Assembly: GCA_963969345.1 (NCBI GenBank)
Contig: OZ017767.1
Span: 5,546,739-5,610,738 of the forward strand
Origin: Turbatrix aceti
Taxonomy: Eukaryota > Nematoda > Chromadorea > Rhabditida > Panagrolaimidae
Length of the DNA: 64,000 nucleotides
Direction: 5' to 3'
In this document: piece by piece, positions 32,289 through 43,442 of the stretch
Layout of the letters: each line of letters begins with the position of its first letter
How positions within the stretch are numbered: the first letter of the stretch is position 1
Notes under the pieces: generated by a model
Databases searched by the model: none
Told to the model about the DNA's origin: nothing
What the model saw: the letters and a program-made list of their open reading frames with translations, nothing else
Made by a program: the position numbers and the translations under genes

Positions 32289-35200
32289 ATGACGATCAAC
32301 AGCAATCCCAAGGGAACCCCCAACCTTGCCTCTGCCTCGCCATCCGATACTGACATCTTCGATGGCAACGACGAACTCAGCGATGAGGCTGGTGAGTCAT
32401 TTTATCGTTCGTTTTTTTCTTTTTTTTGTGCTTACCTGGGGTTTTTCAGTGCTCCAAAAATTCCGGAAGCGCTACGAACAGGGCCTGATCTACACCTATT
32501 GCGGGGTTAGCCTGGTGTCTATCAACCCGTACCACTTGTGCCCGAACATCTACAATGATCTCATGCTCAAGGTGAGTCTTCTTTTTGAATTATTGCCTGC
32601 ATTTGTCACCTTTGTTTGCGTACGCGTACGTACATACTCCTGATTGATAACGTGTTGGTTGCTGGGTTGCTTGCCGGAATTTTTTGACGTATTTTTTTTA
32701 TTGATGGGGCTTAGGGTGATAAGGGAAAGGGTAAGGGACGTTTGCTGATAGCAAAAAGCAAAAAAAACAAGGGGTTTTACTAATGTTTTTCCTGTTTGTA
32801 CGTTTTAGTAACATGAGAAAGAAAAATTGAATTTAATTTTGACCAAAGGACCATTTATTCTTTTATTTGACTGAGAACTAGTTGTTGTGTCTGATATGTA
32901 TGAATTTCGGACCCAGACCCCGGGCGCATATGCTTTTATGACACAAATGATAGTTGACGCAAAACACATGCTATTTATTGCAGACCTATGCTGCCGATGC
33001 GATCTACGACAAGGCGGAAGTCGAACCTCACATCTACGCGCTCGCGTCCGAGTCCTTCAATCATCTCAAGTCATTTGGCACTGACCAATCCATCGTAATC
33101 TCCGGCGAGTCGGGGGCCGGAAAGACCGTTGCCGCAAAGCATGTCCTCCGTTACCTGGCCCACGTCGCGCCGAGTCACACCGGAGTCGAACAACGCGTGC
33201 TCGAGACAAATCCCATCATGGAGTCCCTCGGCAACGCTCAGACGGTGCGCAACGATAACAGCAGTCGATTTGGCAAGTTCATGCAGGTTTTCTTTGGCGA
33301 AGGCGGATATTCCATCGTTGGTGCCCGGATGCAGACTTATTTGCTTGAAAAGACCCGCGTTGTCTCTCATGTGAGTTTTTATCGGTCGAACGTTCGTATT
33401 TGTTCCCGAACAGATTTTTCTTAAATTTATTTGTTCGCGTACAAATCCCTGTTTTTGTTTTTTTTACCTTGATCGATTTGAGCAACGAAAAATAATTTCA
33501 GCTGCAAAACGAGCGAAGTTACCACATTTTTTACGAAATGTGCGCTTCTCGGGACCACGAACTCCTCCGAGACATCCCTCTCCTGGCTGCCGAAGACTAC
33601 TTCTACACGAATCAGGGCGGCTGCTACAAAATGAAGGGCTCAGATGATCGCGATAATTTCGCAAAGTTCGTAAACGCGATGAACTTCCTTGACATCCCAA
33701 CCGATGTGCAGCGACGCGTCTTCCGCTATCTGACTGGAATTTTGATGCTCGGAAACGTGCAGTTTCAGGGCTTTGGACGTTCTGCTGCTGTCGTCAGCGT
33801 AAGTTTTTTGTGCTTTTTTTGGTTGGGTTCATTATCGGTGTTAATTAATTAATTTATTTATTTAGGAGGAATCCAACGACCTGATCAACGCTCTTTGCTC
33901 CGATGATATTTTTGCGGTCGATGCGAAGGCCCTGAAGGAATGGCTCGTGGCTCGTGAGGTTCGTTCGAGGAGGGAGGTCATCACGACGTACCTCAATGAG
34001 AAGGAGGCTGTTTGCAACCGAGATGCGCTGGCCAAGATGCTCTACCACTGCCTGTTCAACTACATTGTCGGAGTGCTCAACACGAAACTCGCCAGCTCGG
34101 AAGACACTCCTCCGAAGAGCTTTGCCGGCGTTCTGGACATTTATGGATTCGAAACTTTCCCAACCAACGGCTTCGAGCAGTTTTCGATCAATTATGCCAA
34201 TGAGCGACTTCAACAGCAGTTCAACGAGCATGTTTTCAAACTCGAGCAGGCAGAATACGTCAAGGAACAAATCCAGTGGGCTGACGTTGATTTTCCGGAT
34301 AATCAGGGGTGTATCGATATCATCGATGGCCGAGGCGGCATCATGGATCTTCTGGATGAGCAGTGCTACACCAATCGCGGATCTGATCTCGTGCTTCTTG
34401 CGGAATTGGTACAGGCTCGAAAGCTGAGAGAATCCCTTCATTTTGATCAACCCAAGAAACGCAAGGTGAATTCATTCCTCATTCGGCACTTTGCCGGAGA
34501 AGTCGCCTACGATGTCAGCGGATTCGTCGACAAAAACATGGACGTCATCAATGCTCAGCTACTCGGCGTTGCTGGCGCTTCACGGGTTGGTTTTTTCGAT
34601 TTTTTTGTGAGAAAGTTTATGATAATGTTTGCGAACAAATTTGATTTTTCTCGTTCGTGTTCGTTCGCGAACAAATTTGATTTTTCCTTTTCGTTCGCAA
34701 ACAAATTTGATTTTTTCTGTTCGTTCGCGAACAGATTTGATTTTTCCTGTTTGTGTTCGTTCGCAAACGAAAATTTGATTTTTCCGGTTCGTGTTCGTTC
34801 GCGAACAAAGAAACGGCTGTGCGACCACTTTTGGTTTAAAAAACGCTTACACGCTGTTTTTTTTAGTCAGAATTCGTGCGCAGCGTTGTCGGCGAGGTAT
34901 CCACGGATCCCATCACCGGTCGTAAGAAGAAAACAGTCGTCCGCCAGTTCAGAGAATCTCTATCCCAACTCATCGTTCTCCTCTCAAAAACTCGTCCCCA
35001 GTACGTGCGCTGCGTGAAGCCCAACGACGGCATGACTGCGTTCACGTTTGACGTAACCCGCGTTCGGCAGCAACTCAAGTCTTGCGGCGTCATCAAAACT
35101 GTCAAGATCGCAGAAGCCGGATATCCTGCTCGCTGGGATTACGCGACTTTCGCCAAGCAGTACTGCATGTTGCTGGGTCTTGAACGGATTGGTCTGGACG

Positions 35201-36470
35201 ACGAACAAATCACACAGCTGATCTGTGAGCGGTTTTTGAAGGTAAGTACCGTTGATTTTTTTGTGAGACCAGGGGTTGATGAGCACCTTTAGCAGTATGA
35301 CTTTGAATTTGGTTCTACCAAAGTTTTTCTTCGCACTGGAAAATTGTCGGTGCTTCAACGACATCTTGATCATCATCGCCACCAGTCGGCTTCCAAGATC
35401 CAAACTCTCTGGCGAGGAATCAAGCAGCGGAAGCAGTTTGAGAACATGAAGAAGGCGACTGTCGTCATGCAGGCTGTTGTGAGGTGCAGGAGGCAACAGA
35501 AGCAGTTCCGAGAGATGAAACGAGCTGCTGTCCTCATCCAGGCGGTCGTGAGGGGTTATCTCGCCCGGAAGGCCTTTGAAGAGCAAAAGAAGAGTGTTAT
35601 TACGATTCAACGCTTCATTCGACGCGTCCTGGAATCCCGCAGGCTGTCTGCATCGGTTTTGGAGGCTCGCAGAAAGTTTGCATCGACGACTCCTGATTTC
35701 GACAGCCCGTCTGACTCGCTGTTGTCTTCGTCGGTGTCTCCTGTACACGAGGAAGACAGCTCAGACGAGTACGATGAATTTGAGACGGTATCGGCAGTGC
35801 CCAAGGGCCTGAGCTGTTCGATGCCGAGACTTGCTCTCTCGCCTGAAACGATGTCGTGTGACATGTCGACTTCGCTGACGATGTCTCTGAGGACGCCGAG
35901 CAGGGCGATGAGCGAGCTCTCTCTCGAGCCGCCCAGAAGTGTACTGACCGTCGTATCCAGCAGAAATGTGTCTCCCACGAACTCTGAACATGAGTACTGG
36001 AGACTGGAATACGAAAAACTCAACCACCAATATTCCAACGTTTTTCGTGAACTTCAGAATCTTCGATTGCTTTTGTGAGTTTTTTAGTTTTGTTTTACGA
36101 TATATTTCTGGGATTTCGTTGCAGGAACCACCCTGACGTCAACATGACAGACTCCGCCTACATCTCACCTGGAAGCGAGATAGACAACGAGAGCGAAGCG
36201 GACATCACGGACCTCACGCCCTTCCAGCACCCCACCAACAACGGACGAAATGCCGAACAACAGCAGCAATACGAACTGGTCATCGCTGCTCTCAAGTGGA
36301 TCGCTTCAACGTGGCCCAAAAAGCTGCCCATCGGTGCCGGAGGCGACGGCACAGCCGCCAACGTGCCGATCATGCCGTCTCGTCGGGCGGTGCGATCGCT
36401 GCTCGGAAAGCTGCTTGGCCTCTACCGGGCTGTAGAAGAGAGGCGACCTTCTTCGCCGTATATTTTTTAG
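32289..36470 (+). CDS. Unconventional myosin, class V-like motor with short tail
   Basis: Actin motor of 1043 residues; exons 32289-32391, 32450-32571, 32984-33370, 33502-33798, 33866-34585, 34867-35241, 35293-36074, 36125-36470. The motor has IYTYCGVSLVSINPY, the P-loop GESGAGKT, switch I NDNSSRFGKF, AMRTYLLEK-like RMQTYLLEKTRVV, switch II LDIYGFETF and the actin-binding YVRCVKPND. The converter leads to four IQ motifs (SASKIQTLWRGIKQR, ATVVMQAVVRCRR, AAVLIQAVVRGYLAR, SVITIQRFIRR) for calmodulin. Then come a Ser/Pro-rich linker, a short coiled coil (YEKLNHQYSNVFRELQNL) and about 100 residues ending SSPYIF. The long coiled coil and the DIL globular cargo domain of myosin V are absent, as is the usual first ~70 residues of the motor. 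AATAAA at 36645-36650. Confidence 0.88.
34617..34815. repeat. Tandem repeat in myosin intron, TTCGCGAACAAATTTGATTTTT units
   Basis: About five copies of a 30-38 bp unit built as GCGAACAAATTTGATTTTTC plus a variable (GTTCGTGTTCGTTC) part. The TTCGCGAA junctions are palindromic. Related single units lie in introns of other genes. Confidence 0.8.
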
Positions 36471-37412
36471 TTGACGGGTAGTTGGTTGACCTGTTGTTAT
36501 ACTACTACTACTACTGCCTGGACGTGTGTACAAATTTGTGACAGGCTAATCCTAACGTGAGTGACGTGATTGATTACGCGGTGTTTGTAATGTAATTCTT
36601 TTTTGTAACATCAAGACTTTGTGGATAATTGTTATATGTGCCCTAATAAAAGGAGGATACTTGGATGGGATTTTTTTTGTTTTTGAGTGAGGCATAAAAA
36701 TTGGGAAAATAAAATTAATTTTATTAAATATTCAAAAAAATCGTAAAAAAATTCAAAAAGATATTTTTTTTGGTTTTTGTTCGAACTGAATTTTTTTGTA
36801 AAACACATTTTTATTTATAAATATTTTTTCAAATAAGTTTTTTTTTAAATTTTTTTGTAAATAAATTTAAAATTTTTATAGTGAATTTTTTTTTTTATAA
36901 AATAATTTTTTGTTTTAATTTTTCCTAAATAAAATTTTTTGAATGTCTTATTTTTTTGTTTGTTCTTACTTTTTTTTCTATAAATAATTTTTTTACATTT
37001 TTCGGCGGCCCCGCTTTGGCCTCAAAATTTAGGCCGATTTTATGCTTGCGCGCGGTGTTTTTAAAAGTGCTCAGGAAATGCTGAAATGCGCCAAGCCGAT
37101 TAAAAGAGCCTGAAACGCGTGATCGGCCTAATCCCGCGCTTTCCGCCGATTCGACGGCGTCAACAGAGATACTTTATGGTTACACATCCGCTCGAGGTGG
37201 TCAGTCGGTATGCACAAGAGGGAAAAAATAGTCAGTCGCGGTAGGTCGGCGGCTGCGCTGTCGATCGAACGCTGTCAGTGCTGGGAGGGCTTACTAGATA
37301 GATATTATACGTGGAAGAGCCGTAGGGGGTCGTGGGTGGTGTAGGATATTTGTGGGTGGTCGTCTGTGTGTGCGCGTGCGTGTGCGTGTACGCGGACCGG
37401 ATTGGATAGAAT
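36471..37412. other. AT-rich spacer between myosin and 7B2
   Basis: 36660-36990 is extremely T/A-rich low-complexity sequence. 37000-37230 is mixed, with TAGGCCGATTTTATGC-like sequence. 37350-37400 holds a GT/GC dinucleotide run within the 7B2 3'-UTR. Confidence 0.6.
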
Positions 37413-38674
37413 TCAAAGGTGGCGGCCGTCCTTTTTGGAGACGCTGTGGAGCGCCTCGCCCTGAAGGTAGGGGTTTGGGGCGCTTCGCTTGCGTCGGCGT
37501 GGTTCCTGAAGCACCCAAGCCAGTCAAATGAGGTCAAAACCCCCCAAAAAAAGCACTTACGTCAGTCCTGATTTCGTGGAACTTCTTGGCGATCATGGTC
37601 TTGTGGAGCCCGTTCTTGCTGAGGACCTCGTCGAGATTTTCTTCGTACTCCGAAGGCGTGGCTTTGCTCGGGCAGTTGAACATGTGCTCCTGATCGCAGA
37701 GACACGTCTGCTGAGCCTGGTAGTTGCGCGAGAACTCGGCGCTGTTTTCAAAGTCCTCGAGGCAGCCGTCGGCGCCGGAGAAGCCAACGGGGCACGGGTT
37801 CGGGGGGTCGCAGTACGCGGGCAGGACGTTGTCGGACTTGACTTCTTCGCGGTTCTCGAAGTCGTCTTCCGGCCGCAGTCGCTGCAGGCCTTCGCCCGCA
37901 CCGCCCGTGATATACTTGTCGCCGAAGGCCAGGGGACCGGGGAAGGCTTCTGAGTCCCGCGCAATCAGGTCGATGAACTGCGAGGGTGGCGCGAACACCT
38001 GAAAGTCCAAATTTGAGTCAATTTGAGTTTCTCAGGGGTCAAAGAGTTCTTTTTTTTCAGTTTTTATCCCTTTGCGTGCACCAAAACTATTTATTTAGCG
38101 TAAACAAATCCTGTTTGTTTTTTTTTAGGATTGTTTACCAGCCAGTGTTTCACTTTCGCTTTCGCTTTCGCGCAAATTGTTTTTCTTCGGTTTCCGTTTA
38201 ATTCCAAAAAAAACAATTTTTTAACTTTCAAAATTTCAAAAATTTTTAAAACAAGCGTTATTTTGCATGCTGTGAATTTGGCACGCAATCCATGCGGCTC
38301 ATGGCACCCTGCGTGCGCGTGAACATTTCCAGAGAAAAAAAAACTATTCCAGCGAAAAAGTGCAACCGTAATCTCTGACCTTTCATAGCCGCCAGACATG
38401 TCTTTCCCGGAAGAATCGGGAACTGTCAATCACAGCTTTGACACCAAGAAAAAAAAATTGGGATTGGAATTCGGATCTTTGCCCCAATGCGCACGCACTT
38501 TGTCGGCGTGAAAGCAAGTGTCACGTGGCACAGCTGCCATTTTTGCTCCGCGCCGACCTCAGAAGCGCTTCTTACCTGTTGGCTGTACTCAGACATAGAA
38601 TCCAGGTCCATTGCAGCAACGGCAATAGTCAGGAGACCGCAAATCGCGGCAATACCGCCGATACGAGTCGCCAT
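37413..38674 (-). CDS. SCG5: Neuroendocrine protein 7B2 (secretogranin V), PC2 chaperone
   Basis: Secretory-granule chaperone and inhibitor of prohormone convertase 2 (nematode sbt-1 type). Exons 38576-38674, 37561-37998, 37413-37505; 209 residues (human about 212). Exon 1 is a signal peptide (GGIAAICGLLTIAVAAM). Exon 2 holds the family core: NVLPAYCDPPNPCPVGF, DGCLEDFENSAEFSRNYQ and a second Cys pair. Exon 3, found only by splice logic because it has no Met, encodes EPRRRKRSAPNPYLQGEAL followed by KK: the furin site and the conserved NPYLQG of the PC2-inhibitory C-terminal peptide. This exon fixes the identity. Long 5' intron (37999-38575). Divergent from Numb. Confidence 0.95.
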
Positions 38675-39774
38675 TATCGACGGAACAACAAAAAACAGTG
38701 AATTTGGAGAAAAGTGGCGCACGCTAGCTGTGTGCGCGTTCGGCGATGGCCAACAACAGACGTTTGCCGTTGTTGGCCTTGCCTACGGCACGGGGCGTGC
38801 GTCCGACGAGTGCCACGCAGCCGGCGCAGGCGCCAATCGATGTTAGCCAGCCAGCCGGCGTGCAGCACGTCAACCAACGACGGCACTAGCGGCTATGGAT
38901 ACGGAAAATCGCGACGCCGGCCTGGCGCAGGGCGCAGAAGACACGTCATCGCCCGGGGCTGCCAGAGAAAGTCGGGTGATAATGGCAACACGCATACATT
39001 CCTTTCCAGAGAGCTGATAACGTGTACGTACGTGATACGTGGCCTGTCAAAGGATGGTTGACAGCTTTGACACAGGCGTGAAAAAGACAGGAGAAACAAA
39101 GGAAAAACGATAAATAGTATACTTGCATGCACTTTTTTTTTGCTGTTCTGTTCTGTTCTGTCGAGACGGAGACCGACCGGGGGAGCGTCAATCTCGACTT
39201 GACGACGACCGGCTGATTCGTTCAGCGACCGAGCGAGCACCGAGCGCGTGTCGTCGTTTCCTCCTCGACGGCTCATTCCCGACTGAAAGGCTTATCACTC
39301 GCCCGGAACAACGCAGCGAGTGACAGCCTCCTCACTTTGCCCGGGTCCCGATCAACCGCCGCCACCGACGCCGACAACGACGCCGCGCGATTGGGTGGGG
39401 TGCGCCGCCACTCGAAGCTCGTTATCTCGTACTCATCGCATCGCATCGCGCATTTCAATACTACGGCCCAGTCGAACGGTACACGTTGGTTGGCTGGATG
39501 GCCTTGTGCGTCGGTCGCCCCCCCCCCCCCACCTACGACGACGACGTGCTATCCCGGTAGCGCGTGTGTGAGTACACCGCGTTATAACGCGCGCGTCGTC
39601 GTCGTTGTCTCGCCCCCGGCCGCGGCCATCGCGCTGTTGTCGTTGTTGTGTGCGCGCACTACCACCACCACCACCACCACCGCCGTCGTCATCGTCTGAT
39701 TCACCGGTCCACCGGTCTTTAGCGCGTCTCGATTCGTCTCGAGCACATTGATTTTGTTGCAGTTATCGTGCCCG
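38675..39774. other. Spacer between 7B2 and Numb
   Basis: GC-rich with (ACC)n at 39660-39682 and other trinucleotide runs; no coding exon seen. It ends with ttttgttgcag 12 bp before the Numb ATG. Confidence 0.6.
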
Positions 39775-42700
39775 ATGCCGTCCAAGAAAAACCTCGTCGA
39801 CGGCGTCCCGGCCAACTCCAGACAGGCTCCTGAAAATGGCGGAAACATTTTTGTCCGATCTTGGGCCCGTCTCAGTCGGCGCCGCAAAAAGCAACCGGCT
39901 CCGCCGTCCCTCGAATCCGCCAGCACACCGGAAGTCGAAGACGCACCCACGCCTTCGACATCGTCCGCGCCGCCGCCGTCGACGACGACCCGGCAACAGC
40001 TGCCGCTCCGACTCGCGGAGACTCCTTCGGCCCGTTCGCCTGCTAAGTAAGTTCTCATTCTCCAATTGGCCATCGTTAGTCAAACCGGCTGTCGCAACGC
40101 GTCTGGGGTTGTTGCTTCGCGTTCGTTCAATTGCAGCCACTGAAGAATTCTTGCGAGACAAAAGGGGCAGCGCGCGCTTTTGTGGGGCTCTGGTAGTGAT
40201 GGCAGGCGAAGATTGCTCGCGAGGAGCGTCTGCTGCCCTGCCCCGGGCCTTCCTGGTCCGCGTTGCAGGCCTTTTTCATCCGGCTTTCGTTCTCAAATGC
40301 GCCGTTTGTGAACGAATGTCCGTAGCTCGCACTTTGCTGTCGTCTCGTCTGTCTCGCGTGCTTTTGGTTGGGTAAAAAATTTTGTCAATAACAAACCTCA
40401 CATCAGAAACAAACCTGCGGCAAGCAGGCAAGAAAACGAGGGATCCTGCCGCGAAAAAAATAGCTCATTCTTCAATTTTTTTTTAAAACTGACTGAATAA
40501 AGTGCGTTTGTGTTGGTTGTTTCGTGTCAAGCATGCCAGCTGGTGGTTCGACAGGGAAGCTGCGGATTGAGCGGGATCATCGATCTGCACCCCCTCCGGC
40601 CGCATTCATAGCTTTCATTCATTCCCTCGGTTTTGTTTTTCAGACCTCTCATCAACCGCGGCATGGATAAACTCCGACGCTCCATACGAAAGTCCTTCCG
40701 GCGCGGCGGATCCGCGTTGACGTCCGGTGGCAACGATCATCACTCGTTGACGACCATCGACGAATCTTCATCGTCCAGCAAATCGCCCTGGCACGTGGAC
40801 GAAAAAGCCGTACGCGAGGGCAGTTGCAAGTTTAACGTAAAGGTGAATCGGTTTTTGTAGCGTTAGAACAAATCTGACCCGGGAAATTTTCAGTATCTAG
40901 GCTGCACTCAGGTATACGAAGCTCGAGGCGTCGATGTCTGTGACGCTGCTCTTCAGTTGCTCAAGGTGAGTCGCATTGCCCCATTGAATCTGTTATTTCA
41001 AAAAAAACGTCTTTTATTGGACATTGATTTCGCATTATTTTCCGCTCGACTGATTTTTGTTTCAATTTACACTGTTTTATGCACTTTACGATTTTCCGTC
41101 GTTGATCCAATTTTTTTTCAGGACAAAAAACGCTCGACAAAAGCCATTCTGTACATTTCTGGGGATGCGCTCCGGGTCGTCGATCGTGAATCGAACAGAG
41201 GACTGATCGTAGACCAGACAATCGAGAAGGTCTCCTTCTGTGCCCCCGAGAAAACATGCGACAAGGGATTTGCCTACATCTGTCGCGAGGGCGTAACCCG
41301 GCGCTGGATGTGCCATGGTTTTATGACGACCAAAGAATCCGTTCGTTTTTCGCCTTTTCCCCAGGGTTTAATTTTCCTATGGCATTCATTTTTTTCAGGG
41401 CGAACGCGTAAGCCATGCCGTAGGATGCGCATTCAATATCTGTCTCGAGCAGAAAAATAAGCGCGAAGCAGAGCTCGCGTCTTCGTCCGCGCCTTCGTCG
41501 TCGACGGCCGTGGCGACCGCAGCGGCCAAACTGTCGGCTTCGGTTGCCGCGAATAAATCGGCAGACCTCAACGCCGTCTGGGATGCTGTGCCTGCCATCG
41601 CCGAGCAATCGTCGTCGTCGTCGTCTACGGCCGCGACGTCGGCGTCGACTGCCCCGAGTGGCTTCGCAAAGACCAATCCTGCCTATGCGTCCTTCAGACG
41701 CCAGTTGAGCCTGACCGAACGCAAACAGGATCCTCAAACTGCAATTATTTCTGAACCCCCACCGGTCGTTGTTTCTCCACGCGCGGCCGCTAACCTCCCC
41801 GCTGCCAAGCCCAGACCACATGCAAATCCTCTCATTTTCGAGAGGCAGGGCTCTTTCAAGTCTCCGGTGAACCCGGCAAATGCCTTCAAGAGATTCAACT
41901 CTTTGCGCAACGATGCTGCCAACAGACCTGTGAGTTGACTTTTTTTTTTGGCTTTTGAACACTTTTTTGTGCTTTTTACGCGGTTTTTTGAATTTGAGCG
42001 CTGTTTTTTTATTTCGAACGTCTATTTTTATTTTTGATCGCTTTTGTTTGCAGAACTACGAATCGACCCTGGTCCAGTGCCCGGAGCCGATCTACGAAGG
42101 CGACGAATGGCCCGAAACGTGTCTTTCCTCGATTTCCAAACCCGCGCCCGAGTCAAACTTTGGCCGCGGAAGTGGCAGTGGCAGCGATAGCAACAAGGAG
42201 AACGGCCCCACCCCGGCCCCCGCTCCGGCATGGCTCCACATGTTTGACTCCACCGACGAGTCCCCCCAGCAGCCCCTGCCCCCACGCCCTGTATCAGAAC
42301 CCGAGCCGGTTCCGGAATCTTCAAAGGCCGCCGAATGGCTGGATCAGATTTTGAAACTCTCACTCCAATCTCCGGTCTCTCCTTCGCCGTCGGCGACTCT
42401 GCCATCCCTGCCGTCGCAATCCAGCGATTTGATTCAATTTGACGCCCCCTTTGAACTCGCTTCACCCAAGACTGCGCCTGTTTTGAACAAAACCACCCTG
42501 CCTAATCTTGGCGGGTATCAGATGCCGGATCAGGCGGCTACCAGACCGTTGAATCTGGATTTGAGACAACCTGCCCCGTTGTTACCCCTCCAGGAGGTAC
42601 CCCAGGCCCCTCCGACGGACGACATCATCAAGATCCACGCGCGGAAGGGCTCCAGCTCGCGCAAGGCCATCGAGTACCAGATTCTGGAGGAAACCGACGC

Positions 42701-42956
42701 TCCGCTGTCCCCGATAAAGCCCGCCTTCCCGGTGGTCTCCGCTGCTTCGTCTTCGACGGACCCGTTCGGTCTGCCTCTCTTTGCTGCCCCGGCTTCGGTC
42801 GTCTCGAGGACAGGCCCCAGCCTTAGCGACCCATTCGACGTAAAATGGTCCACCGTCATCCTAGAGAGCACTGCGAACAACGTGCCACCATCGCAGCCGG
42901 ATCCTACCACGAATTGCAACCCCTTCGCCGCCGGGGCACCCACGGTCAACGTTTGA
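39775..42956 (+). CDS. NUMB: Numb, PTB-domain endocytic adaptor
   Basis: Cell-fate determinant and clathrin adaptor that antagonises Notch in known animals. Exons 39775-40046, 40644-40842, 40894-40965, 41122-41340, 41399-41929, 42054-42956; 731 residues. Basic membrane-binding patches (KLRRSIRKSFRRGG) precede the PTB domain: WHVDEKAVREGSCKFNVKYL, GC..VYEARGVDVC, LRVVDRESNRGLIVDQTIEK, VSFCAPEKTCDKGFAYICRE and the final HAVGCAFNICLEQKNKRE helix. The C-terminal part is long, disordered and Pro/Ser-rich, and carries the endocytic motifs DPF (TDPFGL, SDPFDV) and NPF (NCNPFAAG) near the end, binding sites for alpha-adaptin and EH-domain proteins. The leader upstream of the PTB domain (about 125 residues) is longer than in vertebrates. 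Confidence 0.95.
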
Positions 42957-43442
42957 CGTTCGACGACGACACGGATAGTTGAGCTCCCCTGCAGTTGTTG
43001 CTGCTGCTGCGGCGGGGCGCCTAACGAAATGCAAAACGAGATGATGATACAGACGAGAATATAAACTTGGTTTTCAATTGCTGATTGTTTACGATAGCGC
43101 AGACGAGGGGTATTGAGTGACGCGCACGCACCGCAGCACGCCAATCAAAATACGGCCTGGCCGGGTGGGTCCGGGCCGTTGCCGGTTATGCCCGCGCTTT
43201 TGACGAAATTTTGACCGTTGGGATCGTTTTTCGGGAAATATTTAATATAAGTTTTTTGGCTTTTTGGGTTGACGTTTGGGGGCAGGTTGTTGTTTGTTGT
43301 TTGACGCGTTGGAGGAGGTTTCTTTCACGCCGAAGATCCGATTGCGTGTTTACGGTAGTTGTTGTTGAAAAAATTCGATGCATGAGCCCTTGAATGATTT
43401 TTTAGATTTTTTTATGCTCGGGGGCTTTTCAGTTCTTGTGCA
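42957..43442. other. Spacer between Numb and receptor gene
   Basis: Numb 3'-UTR and a possible promoter; ends in ggcttttcag 10 bp before the ATG of the receptor gene. No other gene seen. Confidence 0.6.

Noticed and set aside
37232..37537. Longer minus-strand frames over the 7B2 last exon
   Set aside because: They are out of phase with the upstream exon; the in-phase reading gives the conserved RRRKR and NPYLQG motifs and stops early.
39660..39682. (ACC)n run read as a Thr tract in an open frame
   Set aside because: Plain trinucleotide microsatellite in the Numb upstream region.
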